Assembly: GCA_030412945.1 (NCBI GenBank)
Contig: JAUHJS010000004.1
Coordinates: 62,001 to 126,000 of the forward strand
From: Shiella aurantiaca
GTDB lineage: Bacteria; Bacteroidota; Bacteroidia; Cytophagales; Cyclobacteriaceae
Direction: 5' to 3'
DNA length: 64,000 nt
Below the pieces are notes generated by a model. It did no database searches, had not been told where the DNA came from, and worked only from the letters and a program-made list of their open reading frames with translations. The stretch's first letter is position 1, and the number at the start of each line of letters is the position of its first letter. The position numbers and the translations under genes are program-made. This document shows, piece after piece, positions 26,872 through 35,380 of the stretch.

Positions 26872-28284
26872 TTATCTTTTATAAAGATATACAGGCGTGT
26901 TACCTTGGCGCAGGTAGTGGTTTTTCAATAAGGGAATATAAGGGCTCAGTGTGGGCATGATGTTCTTTTCGTCAATAATCACCTCGGGCAAATCTTGGTA
27001 ATACCCTGCATAAATAGTGCTAAGGTTATCGTAATAAGCCGGAGATTCCAGTTGCAGTCGGGAAATGTTCCAATTCAAAAAAGGGCCCGCCAGCTGTGCC
27101 TCTTGATAAGCCGACAGATCCTCTCCCCAAACGGCTATGCGTTTGCCATTCACCCATTTTCCATACTTCGATGGTTTCACCAAAGTCGATTCGGTTTGTA
27201 TCAAATCTTGTGTAAGTCCCCATTGGTAAAAGCTATCGTAGGATAGGTATAATACCGAGAGGAAAAACAAAGCAAAAGTGAGTTCTTGTTTCCAACGTTT
27301 TTTAATCAAGAGCAAATAGTGGGTAATGAAAAAAGCCATCGGTACGATAAAGGGTAGCAGCACCGAACTTCCTTTTTCTGTATCTACTACGGCCATGAAA
27401 AAGCAAATAATAAAAACAAACACCATGGTTTGCTGCACCCGCTGCTGGTAGTTTACAAAGCGGTTGGTTTGTATCACTTTCAGTACCGACAGAATAAAAA
27501 ACACCGAAGGCACTGCACCGATATAGAGCAGCGTGGGCACCGAGAGGTAGTAGTTTTCTTGAAAATCAATTAGCGGAGCGTATAAAAAGTTGATAGAATA
27601 ATCGTTAAAGGCATCGTGCCAATAGAAATACGCTGCGGAAAACGCAAAGGGTAATAATAGCCCATAAACCAAAAGCAAATACCTCCTCAGGATAGTGCCA
27701 GTAAAAATCAACAAAGATGCCAGCGTGGCCAATACAAACAATACACCACCGATATGAAAGTGAATGGCAATGCCTAGAAAAAGGCCCGTTCTTAGAATAG
27801 TATAATCATCTACCTTCTGCCCAATCCGCTGATAGACATTATTGAGCGCCAAAAGATAAAACGTGGTGGCCATCAACTGAGGTGAGAGCGTGCTGAGATT
27901 GTAGAAGCTCAGCCCCAGAATTACATAAATAAGAGCCGGTACGTAGGAATTTTCATTATATGCCTTATTGCCCAGCAGCATGGCATTGAAAATGGCCGCC
28001 TGACCGAATAAGAGCAAAGCACCCAGCAACTGATACGTGAAATACGAACGCCCCACCACTTCATCTACCAGCCAGTATACAAATGCCGCCAAAGGCCCGA
28101 TGTTTTCCTTTACGCCCTTGTACAAGATGGCGCCTTCACTCATTTTTTCACCTACCAGCATCCAGTTGAGCTCCGGCAAGCTCAAACCCATATTGGAAAT
28201 AAATACAGGCAAACGCAGCAGCATGAGCAAGACAAAAAGGCTCACCAGGCGGTAGGGATCGTTAATTCTAAAAAACTTTACCAA
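26872..28284 (-). CDS. Polytopic membrane protein, GT-C/DUF6427-like
   Basis: A 470-residue protein with about 11-12 transmembrane helices and a short soluble C-terminal part (about 385-470). It starts MVKFFRINDPYRLVSLFVLL, and similar N-termini occur in uncharacterised Bacteroidota membrane proteins. The general layout, with a loop after the first helix (LSLPELNWMLVGEKMSEG), resembles GT-C lipid-linked glycosyltransferases, but no catalytic acidic motif can be named with confidence. Divergent from rbfA. Function unknown. Confidence 0.6.
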   Translation of the reverse strand: MVKFFRINDPYRLVSLFVLLMLLRLPVFISNMGLSLPELNWMLVGEKMSEGAILYKGVKENIGPLAAFVYWLVDEVVGRSYFTYQLLGALLLFGQAAIFNAMLLGNKAYNENSYVPALIYVILGLSFYNLSTLSPQLMATTFYLLALNNVYQRIGQKVDDYTILRTGLFLGIAIHFHIGGVLFVLATLASLLIFTGTILRRYLLLVYGLLLPFAFSAAYFYWHDAFNDYSINFLYAPLIDFQENYYLSVPTLLYIGAVPSVFFILSVLKVIQTNRFVNYQQRVQQTMVFVFIICFFMAVVDTEKGSSVLLPFIVPMAFFITHYLLLIKKRWKQELTFALFFLSVLYLSYDSFYQWGLTQDLIQTESTLVKPSKYGKWVNGKRIAVWGEDLSAYQEAQLAGPFLNWNISRLQLESPAYYDNLSTIYAGYYQDLPEVIIDEKNIMPTLSPYIPLLKNHYLRQGNTPVYLYKR

Positions 28285-28416
28285 AAGAGTTCAGACAAAA
28301 AAGGTACGCGTTCACTTCTCAGCACGAAAATAAAGGAATTCGGCACAAATCAACCTACCTTTTTTCGCAAATTACGATTATGCCCGATTCCCCGCTTTTT
28401 TTCCGATATTTGCCCC

Positions 28417-28803
28417 ATGAGTGAAAGTAAACGACAGCTGAAGTTTGGTAAGCTGATACAAAAAGAATTAGGCGAGATATTTCAAAAAGATACCAAAGGG
28501 AAATTTGGGAAGGCCTTTATTACCGTAATGGCCGCCCGCATGAGTCCCGATTTGGGCGTGGCCAAAGTATGGCTCAGTGTGATGATGGTAGACGACAAGC
28601 CCGCTTTTATGAAGCATTTGGATAGCATCAAGTGGGAAATCCGCAAAATGCTCGGCCAACGCATTGGCAAGCAGGTGCGCATTATTCCCGAGCTGGTTTT
28701 TGTGTTGGATGAAGGAGCCGAGTACGCTTCCTATATGGACAAAGTCATTTCAGCACTCGATATTCCGCCTGCACCACCCGAAGAGGAGGAAGAAGAAGAT
28801 TAA
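28417..28803 (+). CDS. rbfA: Ribosome-binding factor A
   Basis: Small-subunit maturation factor that binds the 30S subunit near helix 1 of 16S rRNA and is needed for cold growth. The 128-residue protein matches the family in length and in order: KLIQKELGEIFQKD, VMAARMSPDLGVAKVWLSVM and KWEIRKMLGQRIGKQVRIIPELVFVLDEG, here abbreviated. An acidic C-terminal tail (EEEEEED) follows. Its TAA stop at 28801 is in the same frame as the following permease gene, which starts about 30 bases later with no standard start codon. Confidence 0.92.
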   Translation: MSESKRQLKFGKLIQKELGEIFQKDTKGKFGKAFITVMAARMSPDLGVAKVWLSVMMVDDKPAFMKHLDSIKWEIRKMLGQRIGKQVRIIPELVFVLDEGAEYASYMDKVISALDIPPAPPEEEEEED

Positions 28804-28833
28804 ATCTATTTTTCACGCAATAAACCCTGCATC

Positions 28834-30057
28834 CTGAACCTTCCTTTTTTCATAGCGCGCAAATATTTTTTCTCTACCCGCAAGCGGAATTTTATTCACA
28901 TCATTTCGCTGGTGTCTATGGTAGGCGTAGCCATTGGTACTATGGCACTGGTGGTGGTCCTTTCGGTATTCAACGGACTAGAAGACCTCATCCGAAGCTT
29001 GTATCAGTCTTTCGACCCCGAGCTGCAAGTGCAGCCCTATGAGGGCAAATCCTTTGTTCGCACCGATAGTTTGTACCAAGTGGTGCTAAATACCGAGGGC
29101 GTGGCGCTGGTAACGGAGGTAATTGAAGACAACGCCTATTTGCGCTATATGGAAAATGAGGCCGTGGTGAAAGTGAAAGGCGTATCGGATAATTTTCTGG
29201 ATCAAAACCGCCTGCAAAATTCCATCGTGGCCGGACGCTTACTTTTGCAAGAGGGCAATATTCCTTATGCTGTGGTTGGTCGCGGACTGCAGTACCGCTT
29301 GGGTATTTCTATCAGCAACGATTTTTATGCCTTGCAGCTCTATTATCCTAAAAATATTCAAGCCGGACTGACCGACCCTAGCCGATTGACCAACCGCAAG
29401 CTGGTAATGCCCTCGGGGGTGTTTGCCTTGGAGCGTCAATACGATGAACAATACGTATTTGTGCCTCTTTCCTTAGCGCAAGAGCTGATGAGCTATGGGG
29501 ATAAGCGTACTTCTTTTGAAATCAAAGTAGCCGAAGGCTATTCGCGGAGCACAGTACAAAAGGCTCTTAGCGAACGCTTGGGGACTCAATTTGTAGTAAA
29601 GAACAGCGATGAGCAGCATGCCAGTCTCCTCAAAGCCATCCGCATAGAGAAGCTGTTTGTGTACCTCACCTTCTCATTTATTTTGGCCATAGCTTCTTTC
29701 AATATCTTTTTCAGCCTCACCATGTTGGCCATCGATAAGAAAAAAGACATAGCCGTATTGCGTTCTATGGGCGCTACCACCTCTTTAGTGAAAAAGATTT
29801 TTCAGTTTGAAGGCGCTATTATATCCTTGGGCGGAGCACTGATTGGTTTAGTAGCCGGACTGGCCGTATGTTTCATCCAAGACCGCTTCGGCATTATTTC
29901 CATGGGCATGGAATCATCCATTCTCGATGCTTACCCCGTAAAAATGAACCCGCTGGACTTTGTCTTCACGGGGTTAAGCGTCATTATCATCACGTGGTTG
30001 GCTTCTTTCAACCCGGCCCGATTAGCCAGCAAGACCTCCATGGCCGAGCATTTATAA
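28834..30057 (+). CDS. LolC/LolE-type ABC transporter permease (lipoprotein release), probable CTG start
   Basis: Inner-membrane subunit of a complex that releases lipoproteins toward the outer membrane. About 407 residues: an N-terminal helix (ISLVSMVGVAIGTMALVVVLS), a large periplasmic domain (about 55-260) and three C-terminal helices with the FtsX-type region (SFNIFFSLTMLAIDKKKDIAVLRSMG is its hallmark, given here in part as LTMLAIDKKKDIAVLRSMG). The usual N-terminus NLPFFIARKYFF of this family is encoded from 28837, preceded by CTG (28834) where homologues have Met. The only ATG/GTG/TTG further on is GTG 28912, which would remove that segment. The frame is continuous with rbfA apart from its stop. 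Confidence 0.85.
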   Translation: MNLPFFIARKYFFSTRKRNFIHIISLVSMVGVAIGTMALVVVLSVFNGLEDLIRSLYQSFDPELQVQPYEGKSFVRTDSLYQVVLNTEGVALVTEVIEDNAYLRYMENEAVVKVKGVSDNFLDQNRLQNSIVAGRLLLQEGNIPYAVVGRGLQYRLGISISNDFYALQLYYPKNIQAGLTDPSRLTNRKLVMPSGVFALERQYDEQYVFVPLSLAQELMSYGDKRTSFEIKVAEGYSRSTVQKALSERLGTQFVVKNSDEQHASLLKAIRIEKLFVYLTFSFILAIASFNIFFSLTMLAIDKKKDIAVLRSMGATTSLVKKIFQFEGAIISLGGALIGLVAGLAVCFIQDRFGIISMGMESSILDAYPVKMNPLDFVFTGLSVIIITWLASFNPARLASKTSMAEHL

Positions 30058-30225
30058 TCATTCTTTCAAGGCTTCAATTTGCTTGAGCACAGTCTCGGCT
30101 TCAGCCGATTTTTCATCAGCCGCTCTGCGGTTGGTATGCGAAAGTTTATAGGCCTCCTCCAATAGCTTTTTATACTTCTCGGTGAGCTGCTCTTTTTCTG
30201 ATTTCTTCTTGAATAGTCCGAACAT
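30058..30225 (-). CDS. Lacal_2735-family small protein
   Basis: A 55-residue, highly charged helical protein beginning MFGLFKKKSEKEQLTEKYKK, a pattern known from small Bacteroidota proteins of the Lacal_2735 family. The middle, KLLEEAYKLSHTNRRAADEK, is the conserved part. The start at 30225 was preferred over an in-frame codon at 30258 because the family begins MFGLF. Its last codon abuts the stop of the convergent permease gene with no spacer. Function unknown. Confidence 0.7.
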   Translation of the reverse strand: MFGLFKKKSEKEQLTEKYKKLLEEAYKLSHTNRRAADEKSAEAETVLKQIEALKE

Positions 30226-30350
30226 AGGTTTTTTTGATGATAACCTCCTCAAGCACAAATTGTTTCTATTTATAGCTTAGGAAAAAGCCAGAGAAAAGCT
30301 TCGGTAGTTAGCGGAATATTTTTAGATTGCGATTCTGTTTTTACCTCAAT

Positions 30351-33287
30351 ATGAAGGTTTCTACCTCCCAGCCGTTCCAAATTATCTACTCGCTTTTTCA
30401 GCACGAGTACTTGGGCTATTTGTTCGAGTCATTTGTGGTGCAGCGTGATGATAAAGGGCGCCTGAGCTATCAGTACCAAAACATCTCCTCCAAAAATGCC
30501 AAGGAGTTTGCCAAGGGACTTGATGAAAAGGACTACGAACTCATCCGCCTGATGGATAGCATGCAGCAAGAAGCTGTGGTGAGGTATTTCATGAAAAAGC
30601 AGATCAAGCCGGCCGAGTTTTTCCTCAAACAGTATCACCCCGAAAAAGGCAATAAGGAGCTTCAAATAGAAATTGAAAAATACCTAGAGCGGAGGCGTGC
30701 CAAAGTCTTGGACCTGATTCAGGGTAAAATGCTTTTTGAAATGGGAAATGACGGTAATCCTACTTGGAAACGCATAGCTGTATTGCCCGAAAAAACCAGC
30801 GTGTTGTTCCAGTTTTTCCGCAACGAAAACAACACCCATTATTTCCCTACCTTAAAATATGCAGGACAAAAAGTAGATTTTCAATACAAAGGCGCCTATA
30901 TCATCTGCAAAGAACCCGCTTGGATGATTTGCGAAAGCAAACTTTTTGGTTTCCAAAAAGAAGTAGATGGCAACAAGCTGATGCCTTTCCTGAACAAAAA
31001 ATACATAGAGGTTCCTACCAAAGTAGAAGATACCTATTACCGCAAATTTGTGGCGCCACTTATCGCATCATTCGATGTGTTTGCTAAAGGCTTCGAAATT
31101 GTAACAGAGAAACACACGCCTACGGTATCGCTCAGTTTTACCGAGCTCGCTACCACGGCCAAGGTTTTGAGTCTTTTTGGTGAAGAAGAGGCCGAAACCG
31201 AAGAGTCAACAGATGCTGGCAAAATCGTATTCGATTTGCAGTTTCATTATGGTACCCATAGTTTCGGAGCCGATCATGAACACCCGGTACAGGTAGATGT
31301 GGAAAAGGTAGACAACCAGTATACCTTTTATCGCATCGTGCGCGATCTGGAAAAAGAAAAGGAATTCCTTAATCTCTTTAGTAGCTGGAACCTCCCTTTT
31401 AAAAACTCCCGGGCAACGGTAGAAAAAGGATTTGCCTTCGACTGGATGCACCAATACGGCAAACTACTCAGCGATTTTGGCATACACTTGCAGCAGCAAG
31501 GGAAAGATACCAAGAAGTATTTTCTGGGTACTTCTTCCATCCGCCTTGAAATCAAAGAGAACATCGACTGGTTCGATATTTATGCCGTGGTGCAGTTTGG
31601 CCCCTACGAAATCCCTTTCAAGGAGCTACGCAAAATGATTATGAAAAACCAGCGCGAGCTGGTATTGCCCAATGGTGAAACGGCCTTTATCCCCGAGGCT
31701 TGGGTGAAAGAATATGCCGATCTTTTTCATTTTTCAGCCGAAGGCGAGGCGAATGGTCTTACTCTTCAAAAGCATCACCTCACATTGGTAAACGAGCTCA
31801 GTCAATCGAACCTAGCCGAGGTGATGATGGACCGCAAGCTGCAAAAGTTGCAAAACTTTGATCAGATTGACGACCAAGCTATGCCGCAGCAGTTCAAAGG
31901 CGAGCTAAGGCCTTATCAGAAAGCGGGCTACAACTGGATGCTGTTTTTGAACGAGTTCAATTTTGGAGGTTGCCTAGCCGATGACATGGGTTTGGGTAAA
32001 ACCGTGCAAACGCTGGCGCTCATGCAGTTGCAAGCCGAAACCCAAATGGGTACTTCGCTGCTAGTGATGCCCACCTCGCTGGTGTACAACTGGCAAATGG
32101 AGGCGAAGAAATTCACACCCAACCTAAAAGTATTGCTCTATACCGGTACCCAACGAGAGAAAAATCCGGCTCTTTTTGCCCAATACGATTTGGTAATTAC
32201 CAGCTATGGCATCGTGCGCCTCGATTCCAGTCTTTTGCAAGATTTTTATTTCAACTACATCATATTGGACGAATCGCAGGCCATCAAAAACCCCGATTCT
32301 AATATTGCCAAGGCGGTAAAGCAGCTCAAGAGCAGACGCAAACTCATTCTTTCGGGTACACCTATTGAAAACAGTACCATGGACTTGTGGTCGCAAATGA
32401 GTTTTGTGAACCCCGGCCTCCTCGGTAGCCAATCCTTCTTCAAAAACCAATACTTGAACCCTATTGAGAAAAAAGGCGATGAAGAGCGTATCAAAAAACT
32501 ATATGCCCTTATTAAGCCCTTTATTCTCCGTAGGCATAAATCACAGGTAGCTACTGAGCTACCGGAGAAAATTGAGAACATCCGCTATTGCGCCATGACG
32601 CCCGACCAAAGCGAACGCTATGAGGAGACGAAGTCGCAGTACCGCAATATGATTTTAGAGAAAATCGAAAAGGAAGGGCTGAAGGGTTCTCAATTACTGC
32701 TTTTGCAAGGCCTAACCAAGCTACGCCAAATCGCCAACCATCCGCAAATGGTAGACGAAGACTACGAGGGCGATTCAGGCAAAATGGACGATGTGGTGCA
32801 CATGCTGGAAAGCGCCATTACAAAGGGTCACAAAATATTGATATTCAGTTCTTTTGTAAAACACCTAGGCATCATCAAAAACTATCTGGAAAGTAAAAAG
32901 GTATCATTTGCTTACCTTGATGGCAGCACACCTAGCACCGAAAGACAGAAGCAGGTAAATACCTTTCAGGAGGACGATAGCCTACAAGTGTTCTTAATTT
33001 CCCTCAAAGCAGGAGGCTTGGGCCTTAACCTTACTAAGGCTGATTATGTGTTTATCCTCGACCCTTGGTGGAATCCCGCTTCCGAAGCACAAGCCGTAGA
33101 CAGGGCGCACCGCATCGGACAGAAAAATACCGTGTTCACTTACAAATACATTACCCGCGATACCGTGGAAGAAAAAATTCTCGCCTTGCAGCAGAATAAG
33201 ATGAAACTGGCCAGCGAGCTTATCACCACCGAAGAAAGCTTTGTAAAAAGCCTCACTAAAGAAGACATCCAGAGTTTATTGGATTAA
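30351..33287 (+). CDS. SNF2-family DNA-dependent ATPase/helicase
   Basis: A 978-residue DEAD/DEAH-like ATPase that may remodel protein-DNA complexes. The N-terminal half (about 1-500) is not recognisable as a named domain but may carry an SNF2_N-associated or Bacteroidota-specific region. The ATPase core starts near LRPYQKAGYNWMLFLNEF, with Walker A ADDMGLGKTVQTLAL (motif I), motif II as DESQ in ILDESQAIKNPDS, motif III SGTPIENS, and helicase C with SLKAGGLGLNLTKADYVFILDPWWNP and QAVDRAHRIGQKN, all strongly typical. The start MKVSTSQPF at 30351 was taken over a weaker codon at 30327. radA begins 8 bases after its stop. Confidence 0.93.
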   Translation: MKVSTSQPFQIIYSLFQHEYLGYLFESFVVQRDDKGRLSYQYQNISSKNAKEFAKGLDEKDYELIRLMDSMQQEAVVRYFMKKQIKPAEFFLKQYHPEKGNKELQIEIEKYLERRRAKVLDLIQGKMLFEMGNDGNPTWKRIAVLPEKTSVLFQFFRNENNTHYFPTLKYAGQKVDFQYKGAYIICKEPAWMICESKLFGFQKEVDGNKLMPFLNKKYIEVPTKVEDTYYRKFVAPLIASFDVFAKGFEIVTEKHTPTVSLSFTELATTAKVLSLFGEEEAETEESTDAGKIVFDLQFHYGTHSFGADHEHPVQVDVEKVDNQYTFYRIVRDLEKEKEFLNLFSSWNLPFKNSRATVEKGFAFDWMHQYGKLLSDFGIHLQQQGKDTKKYFLGTSSIRLEIKENIDWFDIYAVVQFGPYEIPFKELRKMIMKNQRELVLPNGETAFIPEAWVKEYADLFHFSAEGEANGLTLQKHHLTLVNELSQSNLAEVMMDRKLQKLQNFDQIDDQAMPQQFKGELRPYQKAGYNWMLFLNEFNFGGCLADDMGLGKTVQTLALMQLQAETQMGTSLLVMPTSLVYNWQMEAKKFTPNLKVLLYTGTQREKNPALFAQYDLVITSYGIVRLDSSLLQDFYFNYIILDESQAIKNPDSNIAKAVKQLKSRRKLILSGTPIENSTMDLWSQMSFVNPGLLGSQSFFKNQYLNPIEKKGDEERIKKLYALIKPFILRRHKSQVATELPEKIENIRYCAMTPDQSERYEETKSQYRNMILEKIEKEGLKGSQLLLLQGLTKLRQIANHPQMVDEDYEGDSGKMDDVVHMLESAITKGHKILIFSSFVKHLGIIKNYLESKKVSFAYLDGSTPSTERQKQVNTFQEDDSLQVFLISLKAGGLGLNLTKADYVFILDPWWNPASEAQAVDRAHRIGQKNTVFTYKYITRDTVEEKILALQQNKMKLASELITTEESFVKSLTKEDIQSLLD

Positions 33288-33295
33288 ATTGCCCC

Positions 33296-34672
33296 ATGTC
33301 CAAAATCAAGAGTACCTACTACTGTCAAAGCTGTGGTTATCAATCGGCCAAATGGCTAGGAAAATGCCCCTCCTGCTCGGAATGGAATACTTTTGTGGAG
33401 GAACTGGTGCAAAAAGAAGACCGTAGCAAAACGCTTTGGAAAGAAGAAGGCTCTTCGCTTCAACGGGCCAATAAGCCCACACCCCTTACCGCTATTGATT
33501 ACAATGAGGAGCACCGTCTGGTCACTACGGATAATGAGCTAAACCGCGTACTGGGCGGAGGCATAGTGCCGGGTAGCTTGGTGCTCATCGGGGGCGAGCC
33601 GGGCATTGGCAAATCTACTTTGATGTTGCAAATAGCTCTTGGTTTATCCGCTCACAAGGTGCTCTATGTTTCAGGAGAAGAAAGTGCCCAGCAGATAAAA
33701 ATGCGTGCCGAGCGCATGAGTTCCTCCTCTGACAATTGCTATATCCTGACCGAAACGGCTACGCAGAATATCTTCAAACAAATCGAACTGCTGCGCCCTG
33801 AGGTGCTCATTATCGACTCCATTCAAACCCTTTCTTCCGCCTTTATTGAATCGGCTGCGGGCAGTGTTTCGCAAGTGCGGGAATGCACGGCCGAGCTGAT
33901 GAAGTTTGCCAAGGAAAGTGGCACTCCGGTTTTCCTGATTGGACATATTACCAAAGAAGGTACCTTGGCTGGCCCTAAAGTATTGGAGCATATGGTAGAC
34001 ACAGTTTTGCAGTTTGAAGGCGATCGCCATTTGGCCTATCGCATACTTCGCACCACCAAAAACCGCTTTGGCTCTACTTCCGAACTGGGCATTTATGAAA
34101 TGTTGGGCACAGGCCTGCGTGAAGTCTCCAATCCATCGGAAATTCTGCTTTCTCAACGAGAAAGCCAGCTTAGTGGAGTGGCCATTGGTGCTACTTTAGA
34201 AGGAAACCGTCCACTTTTGATTGAGATCCAATCGCTGGTAAGCCCTGCTACCTATGGTACGCCTCAGCGTAGTTCTACGGGTTTCGACAGCAAGCGACTC
34301 AATATGCTCTTGGCCGTTTTGGAAAAGCGCGGAGGTTTCCGACTGGGTGCGCAAGATGTGTTTCTGAACATAGCAGGAGGCCTGCGCGTGGAAGACCCTG
34401 CCATCGACTTGGCAGTGTGCTGCTCCTTGATTAGTTCTTTTGAAGAAATCCCACTCAATCCGCACGCCTGCTTTGCAGCCGAGGTGGGGCTGGGTGGAGA
34501 AATACGCGCGGTAAACCGGATTGAAAACCGCATTTCGGAAGCCGAAAAACTCGGATTTAAAGAAATCTACATCTCCAAGTTCAATGTAAAAGGCCTGCAA
34601 GTGAAACCCAAAGGCATACAAATCAAAAGCTTTGGTAAGCTGGAAGAGGTAATTGCCGATTTGATGGGGTAG
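33296..34672 (+). CDS. radA: DNA repair protein RadA (Sms)
   Basis: RecA-like helicase that promotes branch migration during recombination. The 458-residue protein has the three standard parts: an N-terminal zinc finger (YYCQSCGYQSAKWLGKCPSC; Cys 9, 12, 26 and 29), the ATPase core with GGEPGIGKST (about 96-105) and the RadA-specific KNRFG motif (about 255-259), and the C-terminal Lon-protease-like domain (LNIAGGLRVEDPAIDLAVCC). Length and order match the family. It follows the SNF2 gene by 8 bases. Confidence 0.96.
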   Translation: MSKIKSTYYCQSCGYQSAKWLGKCPSCSEWNTFVEELVQKEDRSKTLWKEEGSSLQRANKPTPLTAIDYNEEHRLVTTDNELNRVLGGGIVPGSLVLIGGEPGIGKSTLMLQIALGLSAHKVLYVSGEESAQQIKMRAERMSSSSDNCYILTETATQNIFKQIELLRPEVLIIDSIQTLSSAFIESAAGSVSQVRECTAELMKFAKESGTPVFLIGHITKEGTLAGPKVLEHMVDTVLQFEGDRHLAYRILRTTKNRFGSTSELGIYEMLGTGLREVSNPSEILLSQRESQLSGVAIGATLEGNRPLLIEIQSLVSPATYGTPQRSSTGFDSKRLNMLLAVLEKRGGFRLGAQDVFLNIAGGLRVEDPAIDLAVCCSLISSFEEIPLNPHACFAAEVGLGGEIRAVNRIENRISEAEKLGFKEIYISKFNVKGLQVKPKGIQIKSFGKLEEVIADLMG

Positions 34673-34751
34673 TTGTAAGGCAGCTAAGGTGGATTTAACG
34701 ATACGCGAATCGGAAAAAACCAAAATCCTTTATCTTTCGAGGCTAAACCAC

Positions 34752-35129
34752 ATGACTATGGAAACTGCACTTTTTACCTTACTGGGTACGCTTACGGGCG
34801 GACTCGTGACCTACCTGCTGCAAAGGCAACAATTTGCCCATCAGCTAAAGCTCAGCCGCGAGCAAAACAAAACTGAGTTTGTAGCCGAACGCACGGCCCA
34901 CTATTTTTTGAGTCACCAAGGCTATACCGACCGATCTTTTGAAGCCTTGAAAAAACACTTGGGTGGCTTTGATGACGATGAGTTGCGCAAAATCTTGGTG
35001 AGAGCGGGCGCCATGCGCACCTACCGCGAAGATAATACCGAATGGTGGCGACTGCTATCGCGGCATGAGGAGTATATCAAAAAGAAAACGGAAGAGCTAC
35101 AAAAGCAAATTCCGCTTAAGACTTTCTAA
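34752..35129 (+). CDS. Small protein with N-terminal membrane helix
   Basis: A 125-residue protein (start ATG at 34752; ATG 34758 also possible) with one membrane helix near the N-terminus (ALFTLLGTLTGGLVTYLL) followed by a charged, mostly helical cytoplasmic part. Residues HQGYTDRSFEALKKHLGGFDDDELRKILVRAGA recall a small helical motif that may bind DNA or protein, but no family was assigned. A TATCTTTC box at 34731 resembles a weak -7 element. The stop is followed by a GC-rich gene-free stretch. Confidence 0.55.
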   Translation: MTMETALFTLLGTLTGGLVTYLLQRQQFAHQLKLSREQNKTEFVAERTAHYFLSHQGYTDRSFEALKKHLGGFDDDELRKILVRAGAMRTYREDNTEWWRLLSRHEEYIKKKTEELQKQIPLKTF

Positions 35130-35300
35130 ACACCCCGCAGTAGGGACCGCAGCGGAAAGCCCGAAGCTCCTTGGACTTGTGGGCGGCCGGACTTGCAGCG
35201 TAGTGCCCGGGCCGCAGGCACTGCCCAAATTACCGAATGCGCTCAGCCTCAGTCACTCTTGCGGGTGATTGAACAATTCCAACACATACTTCTACTTATG
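35130..35300. repeat. GC-rich intergenic element with strong hairpins
   Basis: The sequence between the small membrane protein and the M20 peptidase is clearly richer in G+C than the rest of the window. It contains AGCGGAAAGCCCG and two GGACTTG copies. An 8-bp stem GTAGTGCC/GGCACTGC (35200-35207 and 35217-35224, one G-U pair) encloses CGGGCCGCA, and an alternative GCGGCC/GGCCGC pairing is possible. Similar AGCGGAAAGCCC-containing stretches are remembered as intergenic repeats in marine Bacteroidota; that recollection is not verified here and no second copy is in the window. Confidence 0.4.
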
Positions 35301-35343
35301 GGGGATAAATGCGCCTTTTTTATGAAAAATCGTGGAGATGTGC

Positions 35344-35351
35344 TAGGTTTG
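35344..35351 (+). promoter_or_regulatory. Possible -7 element of the M20 peptidase gene
   Basis: TAGGTTTG fits the Bacteroidota TAnnTTTG consensus and ends 29 bases before the ATG at 35381. The upstream region has only a T-run rather than a clean TTG, so support is moderate. Confidence 0.35.
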
Positions 35352-35380
35352 CTTCTCTTGTTTTACCTAATAGCATTCCT

